A stretch of 64,000 nucleotides of DNA from positions 1 through 64,000 of the forward strand of contig NZ_VOOR01000016.1 of NCBI RefSeq assembly GCF_007993045.1. Direction: 5' to 3'. Below are positions 43,642 through 52,332 of this stretch, one piece after another. The position numbers and the translations under genes were made by a program. The notes beneath the pieces are model-generated. The model was not told the DNA's origin. It did no database searches and worked only from the letters and a program-made list of their open reading frames with translations. Position 1 is the first letter of the stretch; each line of letters begins with the position of its first letter. This DNA is from Phaeodactylibacter luteus. Its GTDB lineage: Bacteria > Bacteroidota > Bacteroidia > Chitinophagales > Saprospiraceae.

Positions 43642-44127
43642 CTAGGATGGCCTGCTCCTCAGAAAGAGCGGGACGATGGCAGAAGTGAGCAGCCCCATGA
43701 CCATTCCACCGATGGCCCCTTGCAGCATATAAGACTGTAAGTTGAAAAAAGCTGCCGCTGCGGCTTCGGTCTCGTAGTACCCTTGTGCTACGCTATAGGC
43801 GATGACGTTGGGGAAATACTCAGGCGAGATGACCGTATGGGTGAGCCATTGGGCGAGCGGGCTCAACACAGCCACTACCAAGCTGATGAGGGCACCGGAA
43901 AAGAAGCCTTGCCTCCATGTCATGTGCCCGCCATAATCACGGTGCTTCTTGTCGCGCAGAGCGAACACAAAAACCGCTATGGCCAAGACAGCAAATAGAT
44001 TGGTGTAAGTGGGGTGCTGTTCGATATTGGGACCATGCCAGCCCATGGCTTTTTCGAAGTACATCCAGCCCATAGCTACGAGGCTGAAGATGAGCCCCCA
44101 TTTAATTTCAGTCGAGTAGTTTTTCAT
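43642..44127 (-). CDS. DUF4199 membrane protein
   Basis: 161 residues with four hydrophobic segments. The start IKWGLIFSLVAMGWMYFEKA, the middle YGGHMTWRQGFFSGALISLVVAV and YFPN... are typical of DUF4199, a small inner-membrane family frequent in Bacteroidota and often found near glycosyltransferases. The role is unknown. A second member of the family lies at 53014-53481. Confidence 0.85.
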   Translation of the reverse strand: MKNYSTEIKWGLIFSLVAMGWMYFEKAMGWHGPNIEQHPTYTNLFAVLAIAVFVFALRDKKHRDYGGHMTWRQGFFSGALISLVVAVLSPLAQWLTHTVISPEYFPNVIAYSVAQGYYETEAAAAAFFNLQSYMLQGAIGGMVMGLLTSAIVPLFLRSRPS

Positions 44128-44210
44128 AAGTGCAATGGTTTTAGTCCAAAACTTGGTGGTGACAGTATGCCCCCTAAAAATAAAGAATTCCTAAAACCTT
44201 TGCCCTACGC

Positions 44211-45317
44211 TTATCCGGCCAAGCACTCGAGGATTTTATCTGCAAGCTCCTTCAGCATCTCTTCTACCCATTCTTCCTCATCAGGATCCTCGTCTGCTTC
44301 ATATTCGCGTATCTCCTCCGGCACGGCCCGTTTGTCTCCTGTGATTTCATAGCTGACCTGTTCGTACGTTCTAGAAGCTTCAAAGGCGCACTCATCAAGG
44401 CTGCAATCTCTGCTCCGGGTGCGGATGTCGACCTCCACCTCCAGCTCATACACCCAAGTCGTGATGACTTTGGACACAGTCGCTTTGACCGTCTCATAAA
44501 CTGGTTTTTCTTCCTTTCTGCCAGCAGCGTTGGTAACTGTGGCGTAGCGGGCAATCACTTCTTCCTCAAACTCTAGGCGCTCGGTCTGTTCATTTTTATC
44601 TATATCGGGGTTATCGAAGTCGATGCGCGCCAAGCAATCGGCCTGAGCTTCGGGGATATTGGTGCTAAGCACACGGAACCCTCGGGAGAGATCTTCCAGC
44701 CCGCGCAGGGCACGGTTGACCTCATAGCGGTAGCCAAAGGGGTGGTCAATATCGATTCGGACCCACACCGTGCCGGCCCTGCGGGCAGCGATAGCCAGCG
44801 GCTCTAGGTTGATCCGTTCTTCAGCATTGCTGTACTGCAATGCAGCTTCGTAGTGGAAGGCCGCTTTTTGAGCAAAAGCTTTTTGGGGATCGCGCTGAAA
44901 GGCGGCCATTTGGCGGTCGCCTTGTGCCCAGTGGTGGCGCACCAGGCGCTCTTTCTGCTGATCAGCTTCCCGCTGCAGGCGGCCAAGGCGGGCGGTGGTA
45001 CCGGAAGGCAGGAAGGCCGCCCCTGCTATCATTTTTTCCTGAAGGGCCTCGTTCATCTGCACTCCCCGCTCCCAATCCTGAGGGCTCCGGCTTTGGTAGA
45101 GCACCTGCCGCTGCGCTCCTTCCTGCGCCTCAATTTTTTCGAGGGCCCGGCCCAGGGTAAGCTCATCCTGCCGGCTACCTTTGCCACGCTCCAAGCGATC
45201 GAGCGCCTTGCGGAAGGCAAGGTTGTAGTTGCCAGATTCCAAGGCTTCCTGTGGGCTTTTGCAAGCTGGCAGAACAGCAAGCAGCAAGGCTAGCATCCAG
45301 AAAAGTGAGGTTCTCAT
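44211..45317 (-). CDS. Lipoprotein of unknown function, helical N-terminus
   Basis: 368 residues. Lipobox LPAC (Cys19), followed by KSPQEALESGNYNLAFRKALDRLERGKG, a TPR-like pair. A charged helical stretch reaches about 165 and a beta-rich domain spans about 180-300 (GTVWVRIDIDHPFGYRYEV ... VYELEVEVDIRTRSRDC). The C-terminal tail is very acidic (EYEADEDPDEEEWVEEML). Probably faces the periplasm. I do not recognise the family. It follows the symporter gene in the same direction with a 28-bp gap, so it is likely in the same transcript. Confidence 0.75.
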   Translation of the reverse strand: MRTSLFWMLALLLAVLPACKSPQEALESGNYNLAFRKALDRLERGKGSRQDELTLGRALEKIEAQEGAQRQVLYQSRSPQDWERGVQMNEALQEKMIAGAAFLPSGTTARLGRLQREADQQKERLVRHHWAQGDRQMAAFQRDPQKAFAQKAAFHYEAALQYSNAEERINLEPLAIAARRAGTVWVRIDIDHPFGYRYEVNRALRGLEDLSRGFRVLSTNIPEAQADCLARIDFDNPDIDKNEQTERLEFEEEVIARYATVTNAAGRKEEKPVYETVKATVSKVITTWVYELEVEVDIRTRSRDCSLDECAFEASRTYEQVSYEITGDKRAVPEEIREYEADEDPDEEEWVEEMLKELADKILECLAG

Positions 45318-45345
45318 TGTTAAAGGGTTTCGTGCTCAATAATTT

Positions 45346-47064
45346 TTAGGCGGAAGCCAAATCCGGCCGCTCGGGCCAAAGCAGGTGCAATAGGTAGGCC
45401 AGTGCCATGACAATCAGGCAGCCAATGAGGTTGAGCCACAGATAGGCAATCTCGATGACCTCCATAGCGTTGAGCGCGAAGATAATCAGCACCAAGGCTT
45501 CCCCTATCAAGGCAGCAAGAAAGACAGAGCGCCCTTTTATCTGCTTCATGAAAAAAGCCACCAGAAAGATGCCTAAGATAGCCCCGTAAAACAAAGATCC
45601 AATGATGTTCACGGCTTGTATCAGGTTTTCGAACAGGCTGGCCGTTGAGGCAAAGATAAGGGCGACTACGCCCCAGCCAGCAGTAAACAGTTTGGAAGCA
45701 TTGAGGTAGTGGCGGTCGCTCTTGCCAGTCACCCAGCTGCGGCGGTACAAGTCCACCACCGTCGTTGTGGCCAGCGCATTGAGCTCGGAGGAGGTAGAAG
45801 ACATGGCTGCCGAAAAAATCACTGCCAGCAGCAGCCCGACCAGCCCGACCGGCAAATAATTGGTGACAAAGGTGATGAAGACGTAATCCGTATCTTTTAC
45901 CTTGGCGATAGGGTCGGCCTGCAAGATCAAGCCCTTAGCTTCCTCCCGCAGCTCCCGGTCCGTTTGGCGAAACTCCTGCAGGCGCTGCTGTGCCTGGGAA
46001 ATGGCCGCTTCGTCTTCCTGCTCGATCGCCTGCATCAGAGAATAGACTTCCCCCTGCTGATTCAGGAAAAGCGTATTGTGCTGTGCTTGCAAGTTTGCAA
46101 AATCTTCCGCGTAGGCAGACTCCTCCACCTTCTCTACATTGGCAGAATTGAAGTGTAAGGGCGGCTGTTGAAACTGGAAAAAGACAAAGACCAATATACC
46201 TACGAAAAGCACCAAAAACTGCATAGGTACTTTGAGCAGGCCATTGAACAACAGCCCCAATCGGCTTTCGGTCAGCGATTTGCCGCTCAGGTAGCGCTGA
46301 ACCTGCGACTGATCGGTGCCAAAGTAAGATAGGAATAAGAATACCCCTCCTATCATACCGGACCAAAAGTTGTAACGGTTGGAGGGGTCAAACTTGAAGT
46401 CGACCACGTTCAGCTTGCCCATCTTTCCAGCTATGCCCACCGCATCGCTAAACCCTACCTCGGGCGGCAGCTGCAAGACCAAAATAACGGCAGCAATGAA
46501 CATGCCAGACAAAATGATGATCATCTGCTGCTTTTGGGTAACGCTCACGGCTTTAGTACCGCCAGCTACCGTATAGAAAATGACGAGCACACCGATGAAC
46601 AATACCGTCCAGCGCAGGCTCCAGCCCAATATAGTAGACAGGATAATGGCGGGGGCGTAAATGGTAAGCCCGGCGGCCAGGCCACGCTGTATCAGAAAAA
46701 GGACGGCGGTGAGCGTGCGGGTCCGCAAATCGAAACGCCCCTCCAGGTACTCGTATGCTGTATAGACCTTAAGGCGGTAATAAATGGGCAGGACGAAGAT
46801 ACAAAGGATGACCATAGCGACAGGCAGCCCGAAATAAAACTGTGCAAAGCGCATGCCGTCGTCGTAGGCTTGCCCCGGGGTAGACAGAAAAGTAATAGCA
46901 CTAGCCTGTGTAGCCATGACCGAGAGCCCGATAGTCCACCAAGGCAGATCACGATCGCCCAGCAGATAACTTTGTACGTTGTTCACTTTGCGGGTATGAT
47001 AGACACCATAGGCTACAATACCTAAAAGTGTGCCCAGCATGATGGTCCAGTCGAGTGTCTCCAT
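45346..47064 (-). CDS. Sodium:solute symporter (SSS family)
   Basis: 572 residues with about 13 hydrophobic segments and the SSS (LeuT-fold) pattern: SYLLGDRDLPWWTIGLSVMATQASAITFLSTPG-like N-terminus, GGTKAVSVTQKQQM and YFGTDQSQVQRYLSGKS. A long hydrophilic, helical insertion of about 85 residues (about 305-390) breaks the transmembrane region; it is rich in Gln and Glu and looks like a coiled coil. The substrate cannot be told; relatives carry sugars, sialic acid or inositol. The gene is preceded at 46 bp by a 49-residue membrane protein and followed by the lipoprotein at 44211. Confidence 0.9.
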   Translation of the reverse strand: METLDWTIMLGTLLGIVAYGVYHTRKVNNVQSYLLGDRDLPWWTIGLSVMATQASAITFLSTPGQAYDDGMRFAQFYFGLPVAMVILCIFVLPIYYRLKVYTAYEYLEGRFDLRTRTLTAVLFLIQRGLAAGLTIYAPAIILSTILGWSLRWTVLFIGVLVIFYTVAGGTKAVSVTQKQQMIIILSGMFIAAVILVLQLPPEVGFSDAVGIAGKMGKLNVVDFKFDPSNRYNFWSGMIGGVFLFLSYFGTDQSQVQRYLSGKSLTESRLGLLFNGLLKVPMQFLVLFVGILVFVFFQFQQPPLHFNSANVEKVEESAYAEDFANLQAQHNTLFLNQQGEVYSLMQAIEQEDEAAISQAQQRLQEFRQTDRELREEAKGLILQADPIAKVKDTDYVFITFVTNYLPVGLVGLLLAVIFSAAMSSTSSELNALATTTVVDLYRRSWVTGKSDRHYLNASKLFTAGWGVVALIFASTASLFENLIQAVNIIGSLFYGAILGIFLVAFFMKQIKGRSVFLAALIGEALVLIIFALNAMEVIEIAYLWLNLIGCLIVMALAYLLHLLWPERPDLASA

Positions 47065-47110
47065 GAATGTTGCTTGCTTAAAGAGGTATGGCTAAATAGA
47101 ATTGAGCAGC

Positions 47111-47260
47111 CTACGAATAGGCTTTTGTAAACCAGTAAAAGATGGCTATGATCAACGCGTGGAAGAGGAGCACAAACCAGTACATATCGCGCCAGGAAGA
47201 AAAGATTGGTGGCCGGCTGTCGTCCGGTTCAGTTGGCGTTTTTGGTTGGGTATCCGGCAT
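47111..47260 (-). CDS. Small single-span membrane protein next to the symporter
   Basis: 49 residues, ATG at 47260. A polar Pro-rich N-terminus (MPDTQPKTPTEPDDSRPP) is followed by WRDMYWFVLLFHALIIAIFY and WFTKAYS. This gives one membrane helix with aromatic belts and a cytosolic N-terminus. It is co-directional with the symporter, 46 bp upstream, and fills an otherwise empty interval. Short proteins of this layout precede SSS transporters in some Bacteroidota and may be accessory subunits, which is inference. Confidence 0.65.
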   Translation of the reverse strand: MPDTQPKTPTEPDDSRPPIFSSWRDMYWFVLLFHALIIAIFYWFTKAYS

Positions 47261-47430
47261 ACGTCTTTGTTTTTTTAGCCTCGCGGCTGGCTAAAATAGC
47301 AGGTTCCCAGCGATTCCCACAGTTTTTAACGAATCTTTAGGTGGGCTTTGCTCAAAACCTCCCTGCCTTGCCCATTTGGGCAAAACGTCCAACTTTTGCG
47401 TACTTTAGCTTTTGCACAACCCTTAAACCA

Positions 47431-48642
47431 ATGGCCCGCAACTTCATCCTGTACCTTTTTTGCCTGCTGCCCCTCTTCGCCATAGGGCAAAAAACCTACA
47501 CCATCGAATCGGCACCTAACCCCAAATCCTCAGGCAATGGGTATGTCAGTGACCCCGACAATTTCCTCTCGGCCGAAGACGAAGCTACGCTCAACCGATT
47601 GTGCGCAGAACTGGAACAGAGCAGCACCGCACAAGTGGCTATTGTTGTACTTGGCTCTATTGGCTCCGAAAACCCCAAAGATTTCGGCACCCGGCTTTTC
47701 AACCATTGGGGCATTGGGCAGGCCGATGTTGACAACGGGCTGCTCATCCTTTCGGTGATGGACCAAAGGCGTACTGAGTTTGAAACTGGCTATGGGATGG
47801 AGGCCGTCCTGCCAGATATCTTGTGCTACCGCATCGGTATGCAAGAGCTGGTGCCTTATTTCCGAGAAGGCCAGTACGGGCAGGGGCTTATTGCGGCTAC
47901 TGCCGAAATTAAAAGGCTACTGGAAAACCCCGATGCCTTAGCGGAGATCCGCAGTCAGCCAAGCCGCAGGAAATCTTATTCCCAACGGATGGGGTTCTTG
48001 GCACTATGGCTGGCCATCAACCTTATCTTCCACCTTTTCCTTACTGGCTACCTGATCTATTCCCGATTCAGCAAACAGCGCATCTACGACCGGCACCAAA
48101 TGGTCTACAAGATGTACCGGTGGTGGCTGATCATCCCTTTCCCCCTACCCTATCTCCTCTTTTATCTGGGCATGCGGTACTGGCTCAGAAAACTCCGGGA
48201 CATGCCACGATATAGCCCAAAAAATGGCAAGCTGATGCACAAGCTCACCGAGGAGGAAGAAGATCAGTACCTTGAGCTGGGGCAAGTAGTGGAGGAAGCG
48301 ATAAGGTCTATCGACTATGATGTCTGGGCTACCGAAAACTATGACGACATCCTCATCCTGCCTTATCAGCGCCGGTGGAGCGGTTATTCGGCTTGCCCCA
48401 AGTGCAGCTACCGCACTTATAGCAAAACCGATACCGTGGTGCTCAGGCACGCCACCACCTCGAGCACTGGCTTACGCCAAAACACCTACGTGTGCAAGAA
48501 CTGCAACTACTCCCGTAAAGAGACCGTTGTCATCCCCAAAGTCAGCACTTCCTCAGGGGGCAGCAGCTCCGGGGGCGGAGGCGGTGGCAGCTCCTTTGGG
48601 GGCGGCAGCTCAGGTGGCGGCGGTGGCGGTGTGAGCTGGTAA
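47431..48642 (+). CDS. TPM-domain (YgcG-like) membrane protein with zinc-ribbon-like segment
   Basis: 403 residues from the ATG at 47431. Signal peptide about 1-19. The TPM domain spans about 35-155: GYVSDPDNFLSAEDEATLN, QVAIVVLGSIG and the DNGLLILSVMDQRRTEFETGYG block typical of the family. Two membrane helices lie at about 192-214 and 232-252. The cytosolic part has two CxxC pairs (CPKCSYRTYS and CKNCNYSRKE), suggesting a zinc ribbon. The C-terminus is the Gly/Ser-rich tail common in YgcG proteins, ending GGGGGGVSW. TPM proteins have been linked to photosystem repair and phosphatase activity elsewhere; the role here is unknown. The last 33 bases overlap the convergent glycosidase gene. Confidence 0.85.
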   Translation: MARNFILYLFCLLPLFAIGQKTYTIESAPNPKSSGNGYVSDPDNFLSAEDEATLNRLCAELEQSSTAQVAIVVLGSIGSENPKDFGTRLFNHWGIGQADVDNGLLILSVMDQRRTEFETGYGMEAVLPDILCYRIGMQELVPYFREGQYGQGLIAATAEIKRLLENPDALAEIRSQPSRRKSYSQRMGFLALWLAINLIFHLFLTGYLIYSRFSKQRIYDRHQMVYKMYRWWLIIPFPLPYLLFYLGMRYWLRKLRDMPRYSPKNGKLMHKLTEEEEDQYLELGQVVEEAIRSIDYDVWATENYDDILILPYQRRWSGYSACPKCSYRTYSKTDTVVLRHATTSSTGLRQNTYVCKNCNYSRKETVVIPKVSTSSGGSSSGGGGGGSSFGGGSSGGGGGGVSW

Positions 48643-51054
48643 AATCGCTACAGAAACGCTGAGCTGCTCGCCCAAACGGGAAAAGGCAGCTTGCCACTCA
48701 GCATTTGGGAATGCTTTCTCACCATCTTGGAAAGCTTGCAAAAGCGAAAAATAGAGGTTCTGGCTCTTCCAAAACTGCATGCCCAAGTCGAGCTCGTTGA
48801 TGGTTTCCAAAACAGCCGCCAAGGTTTGCAAGTGCTCAAGCTCTGGCGCTTCCACCCGCAATTCCTGCAAAGCTTGGAAAATCCGTTCTTCCACTACCAG
48901 CCGGAAGGCCTGCCGGTTGCTTAGGCGCACCTCCCAACGGCGGAACTCTGCATACAAGCGCCGCAGCTCCCTCCTGCTCAGTACCGGCTTGCGGAAAGCC
49001 TCTAACAGATCGTGGTTGATCACATAACTGACTGCGCTGCGGTAATACTCTGGCACAGGGATTTCCGATAGGACAAACCCGGTCATCAGCTGGTAATTGC
49101 TCTCATAAATAGTGCGCAGCGAACGCTCTACCTGCTCTTGGCTGCTTTCGGTGATCTGTTGCAGGATTTTGCGCTTCTCGTCCAAGAAAAGGTGCCAAAT
49201 TGAAAACTTCTCCGGCCCGAAGTAGGCCTGCATATGGCCTATGACTTCCCCAAGGTTAGTACTCCGGAAAGCAGCCTTGGCCAAGCCTGCCATTTCATCG
49301 AATGCTTCTCTAGGCAGATCAAGAGAAATATTGCCGATGATGTTCTGCTGCCCTAGGTAAAGCACGGCAAAGCTGAAATGCTTTTCAGAAAACGTAGTTT
49401 TAGACCTGACTGTTGTCCGCCCCAGAGCAAGCCGTTGCTTGCCGGCAGAAAAACGCAAGAAAACTTCGCTGTCTGCGATATAGTTAAAAAACTCCAAGTG
49501 CTCCGGGTACTCCTCAAAAATAGAAGAAGCCGCATAGTGCATCCCTACCCGGACCAAGTCTACCCGTGCAGGTTCGACATACTTTTGGTAACTCTCCGCA
49601 GCACTCTCAAATAAGTTGCTGGGCACCTGCCGGAGCCGGCTGAGAAAGGGCTCTTGCAAATCTGGGCCGCCCACCTGCATCGCATAGTGTATAGCCCGGT
49701 TGGCATATTGCAGGATCTGATTGGTCTCTATGCCCGATACCTCATCAAAAAACCAGCCACAACTGGTGAACATCAACATAGCATGGCGCTGCATCTCCAT
49801 GAGGCGGAGCAACTGTGTGCGCGCCGCGCCGTCGAGCGGCTCCAAGGCATGCTCTTGTATAAAAGCCTCCACCTTGTCCTCTCCCCTTCCCAGCAGCACC
49901 TTGATGTAATCGTTGCGGGCAGCCCAAGGGCTCTTCAGCAATTTGCCAGCTTCTGATTCGTAAAGAGGGATCAGCTCATCGCGCAGCCAGTTCAGGGCAT
50001 CTCGCAGCGGCCCGCGCCAAGATTGGGACCAGCCGGGGTTTCCGCCAGTGCAACAGCCACAGTCCGAGCGCCAGCGCTCTACCCCGTGCACGCAGCTCCA
50101 TGAGCTGTCCTCATGAATTTCTACCTCCCACTCCGGCGGGAACAGCTCCAGGTACTCGCCATAGTTGGTGATGCGGGCAGTGGTGTGCTCACGCAGATGC
50201 CTTAGGCAAGCCGCCAGTGCCATCTCGCCGTTGCGGTGGTGGTGCCCATAGCTCTCCCCATCTGTCGCAATATGAGCAAGCTGAGGCGTATCATCGCCAT
50301 CAAATGCTTCGGTGAAACGGTTGGCAAAAGCAGCGCCATTGTTCAGCAGGCCTTCAAAAGCTACCCCTTGGGAAATACCTCCATGGTAAAAAAACAGGGC
50401 GATCTTTTTGCCGGAGGGCAGCTTGCACCAGTAGGGGCGGCGGGAATCGACAGCCGCATGCCCAAGCCCTGCCCATTCTGCCTCTCCCAGCTTGCGTATC
50501 GCCTTGGCCTGACGGGGCGCGAGAATGGTAAACGCTATGCCTTGTTCTGCCAAAACCTCGAGTGTCTCTGTATCTACAGCGGTCTCCGCCAGCCATATCC
50601 CCTCAGGCTTGCGCCCAAAACGGTGTACAAAGTCTTCTATGCCCCATTTCACCTGTGTCTCTTTATCCTGCCGGTTGCAAAGGGGAAGGATAAGATGGGA
50701 GTGCACCTGTGCCAAAGCAGAGCCGTGCCCTCCAAACCGCGCCTTGCTCTGCTCGTCAGCTTCCAGTATGCGGGCGTAAGTATCCGGATCAGCTGCTTCC
50801 AGCCAAGAAAGCAGCGTAGGGCCAAAGTTGAAACTGATATGGGCATAATTGTTGACGATGTCGATGATCCGCTGCTGATCGTTCAGTATCCGGGCAGTCG
50901 CATTGGGGGCATAACACTCAAAGTTGATCCGCTCGTTCCAGTCATGGAAAGGCGCTGCCGAATCCTGTACCTCCACTGTCTCCAGCCAAGGGTTTTCACG
51001 TGGCGGTTGATAAAAATGGCCGTGGATGCAGACATATTTGTTGGAATGGCTCAT
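48610..51054 (-). CDS. GH57-type glycoside hydrolase with DUF3536
   Basis: 814 residues from the ATG at 51054. The GH57 start YVCIHGHFYQPPRENPWLE is unmistakable. The nucleophile region EGIWLAETAVDTETL carries the expected Glu, and ATDGESYGHHHRNGEMAL provides the acidic residue of the acid/base region. DUF3536 follows (about 290-800). GH57 enzymes act on alpha-glucans (amylase, branching or transferase activity). No signal peptide, so intracellular and probably acting on storage glycogen. No other glycogen gene is in the window. The C-terminal residues (HTATAAT) are encoded opposite the Gly-rich tail of the TPM gene. Confidence 0.9.
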   Translation of the reverse strand: MSHSNKYVCIHGHFYQPPRENPWLETVEVQDSAAPFHDWNERINFECYAPNATARILNDQQRIIDIVNNYAHISFNFGPTLLSWLEAADPDTYARILEADEQSKARFGGHGSALAQVHSHLILPLCNRQDKETQVKWGIEDFVHRFGRKPEGIWLAETAVDTETLEVLAEQGIAFTILAPRQAKAIRKLGEAEWAGLGHAAVDSRRPYWCKLPSGKKIALFFYHGGISQGVAFEGLLNNGAAFANRFTEAFDGDDTPQLAHIATDGESYGHHHRNGEMALAACLRHLREHTTARITNYGEYLELFPPEWEVEIHEDSSWSCVHGVERWRSDCGCCTGGNPGWSQSWRGPLRDALNWLRDELIPLYESEAGKLLKSPWAARNDYIKVLLGRGEDKVEAFIQEHALEPLDGAARTQLLRLMEMQRHAMLMFTSCGWFFDEVSGIETNQILQYANRAIHYAMQVGGPDLQEPFLSRLRQVPSNLFESAAESYQKYVEPARVDLVRVGMHYAASSIFEEYPEHLEFFNYIADSEVFLRFSAGKQRLALGRTTVRSKTTFSEKHFSFAVLYLGQQNIIGNISLDLPREAFDEMAGLAKAAFRSTNLGEVIGHMQAYFGPEKFSIWHLFLDEKRKILQQITESSQEQVERSLRTIYESNYQLMTGFVLSEIPVPEYYRSAVSYVINHDLLEAFRKPVLSRRELRRLYAEFRRWEVRLSNRQAFRLVVEERIFQALQELRVEAPELEHLQTLAAVLETINELDLGMQFWKSQNLYFSLLQAFQDGEKAFPNAEWQAAFSRLGEQLSVSVAILPAHTATAAT

Positions 51055-51165
51055 GTCGATTTCTATTTTAGGGCTTAGCAATTGGGGCGGCAAGACACCC
51101 TCCTTAGTACTTGTCTGAAGCGGTTTCGTAATGAAAATCAGGGATGTATGATCCTGTCGAAGTCA

Positions 51166-51270
51166 CTAAGAGTGTATTGGGATTTTGGTCCTCTAGTCGG
51201 AAAATAGTGAAGAAGCCCGGTCCATAAAACATTAATTTGCAATAGGGACAAGCTCCAAATACGCTCTTAG
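51166..51270 (+). repeat. Short R3-type element (105 bp)
   Basis: Inverted ends CTAAGAGTGTATTGG and (reversed) CTAAGAGCGTATTTGG, matching R3 right-end sequence (GTATTGGGATTTTGGTCCTCTAG). The interior lacks R2. This looks like a minimal or internally deleted member. The rest of spacer 51055-51542 has TACCTTTG at 51411-51418 and no gene. Confidence 0.6.
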
Positions 51271-51410
51271 TGTAAAGATAACAATAAGAAAACAATCTAG
51301 GCTAAAATGGATAGGGTGAAAGGCCCGCATGCCAAGGAGGCATACCGCCTGTAGGGCATACCGCGCTGTTTTTCCCACCTTCAGTTCTAAGCCCTTACGG
51401 CCAAAAGCCC

Positions 51411-51418
51411 TACCTTTG
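51411..51418 (+). promoter_or_regulatory. Candidate -7 element
   Basis: TACCTTTG matches TAnnTTTG exactly. It is 125 bases before the lipoprotein start at 51543; no -33 TTTG at proper spacing. Confidence 0.3.
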
Positions 51419-51542
51419 GAAAGCAGCTGCCCCTGCCGTCAAGATGCCGCCACCGGCAATCAAGCAGCCAAGGCACAGCCCATCATGCAGGAGCAGCAGG
51501 CATACCCAATTGCAAAACGTACAGGTTAAACAGATCTCGATT

Positions 51543-52043
51543 ATGCTAAAATCTGGTGCAAAGCCCTACCTACTGATGCTCGGGCTATCGCTCGCCTTGG
51601 GCTGCCAGCCCGGCACCTCCGCCGAGCAGGAGAAAGCCATTGAAGCCGTCAGCCAGGAATGGGACGGGCAGACCCTTCAGGTCACTACACAGGTAGCGGA
51701 TATACTGGAGCTGCAAAAACGGGCTGCGAAGGCTGCCGCAGCGCTAGACTCGCTCAGTACTCAGGAGGCCAAAGAGCTGGCTGCCGCGCTTGGTGGGCAA
51801 AAGGCCAGGCTCGACAGCCTCTCGGAAGCGTCCTTTGCCTTTGTCAACCAATGGCAGGAAGGGGCTGAGCAGCTCTACGCCATCAAATCGGATGCAGAAG
51901 AAGGCAAAACGGCTAAACCGGTAGCCCCCTTGCAGGAACTCTTGCAGGAAGCAAAGGCCAAATCCAAAGCATGGGCCCCGGTGCTGCAAACTGCCCGGCA
52001 GGCGATTGCGGATGCTGAATCCTATCTCGATTCAGAACGATAG
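51543..52043 (+). CDS. Small helical lipoprotein
   Basis: 166 residues from the ATG at 51543. Lipobox LALGC (Cys at about 21). The mature part is Ala/Gln/Glu-rich and almost wholly helical (LELQKRAAKAAAALDSL, QWQEGAEQLYAIKS), likely a coiled coil anchored in the envelope. No family recognised. It stands alone between two repeat-containing spacers. Confidence 0.7.
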   Translation: MLKSGAKPYLLMLGLSLALGCQPGTSAEQEKAIEAVSQEWDGQTLQVTTQVADILELQKRAAKAAAALDSLSTQEAKELAAALGGQKARLDSLSEASFAFVNQWQEGAEQLYAIKSDAEEGKTAKPVAPLQELLQEAKAKSKAWAPVLQTARQAIADAESYLDSER

Positions 52044-52080
52044 CATAGGCGCAAACTAAGTTGCTGTTTTTTGCGCGATG

Positions 52081-52204
52081 GGGCCTGCCCCCTCCGTAAG
52101 GATAGGGGCCTCCCCCTGCCCAACGGCAGGGGGCGCTATGCTACGGGGCTCGCTATCCGCTCGGCCCTAACGGGCTTACCACCCCTCCGCAGCGCTAGTC
52201 CGGT
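52081..52204 (+). repeat. R5 GC-rich structured repeat, copy f
   Basis: The cleanest copy: hairpin CCCCCTGCC-CAAC-GGCAGGGGG, linker GCTATGCTACGGGGCTCGCT, hairpin GGCCC-TAAC-GGGCT, then CCCCTCCGCAGCGCTAGTCC. A partial duplication of the left hairpin precedes it, as at 14.7 kb. Confidence 0.85.
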
Positions 52205-52332
52205 CACCGCCTGTAGCCGATCAAAGCTTAAACGGCTGCAGCATTTGGGTTCATGCCCGGCAGCATGAACTTTTGGAGCCGGCCGGCCTTACATTAGCCT
52301 TGTGTACTTTTTCAACCAACCAATGCCTGATC

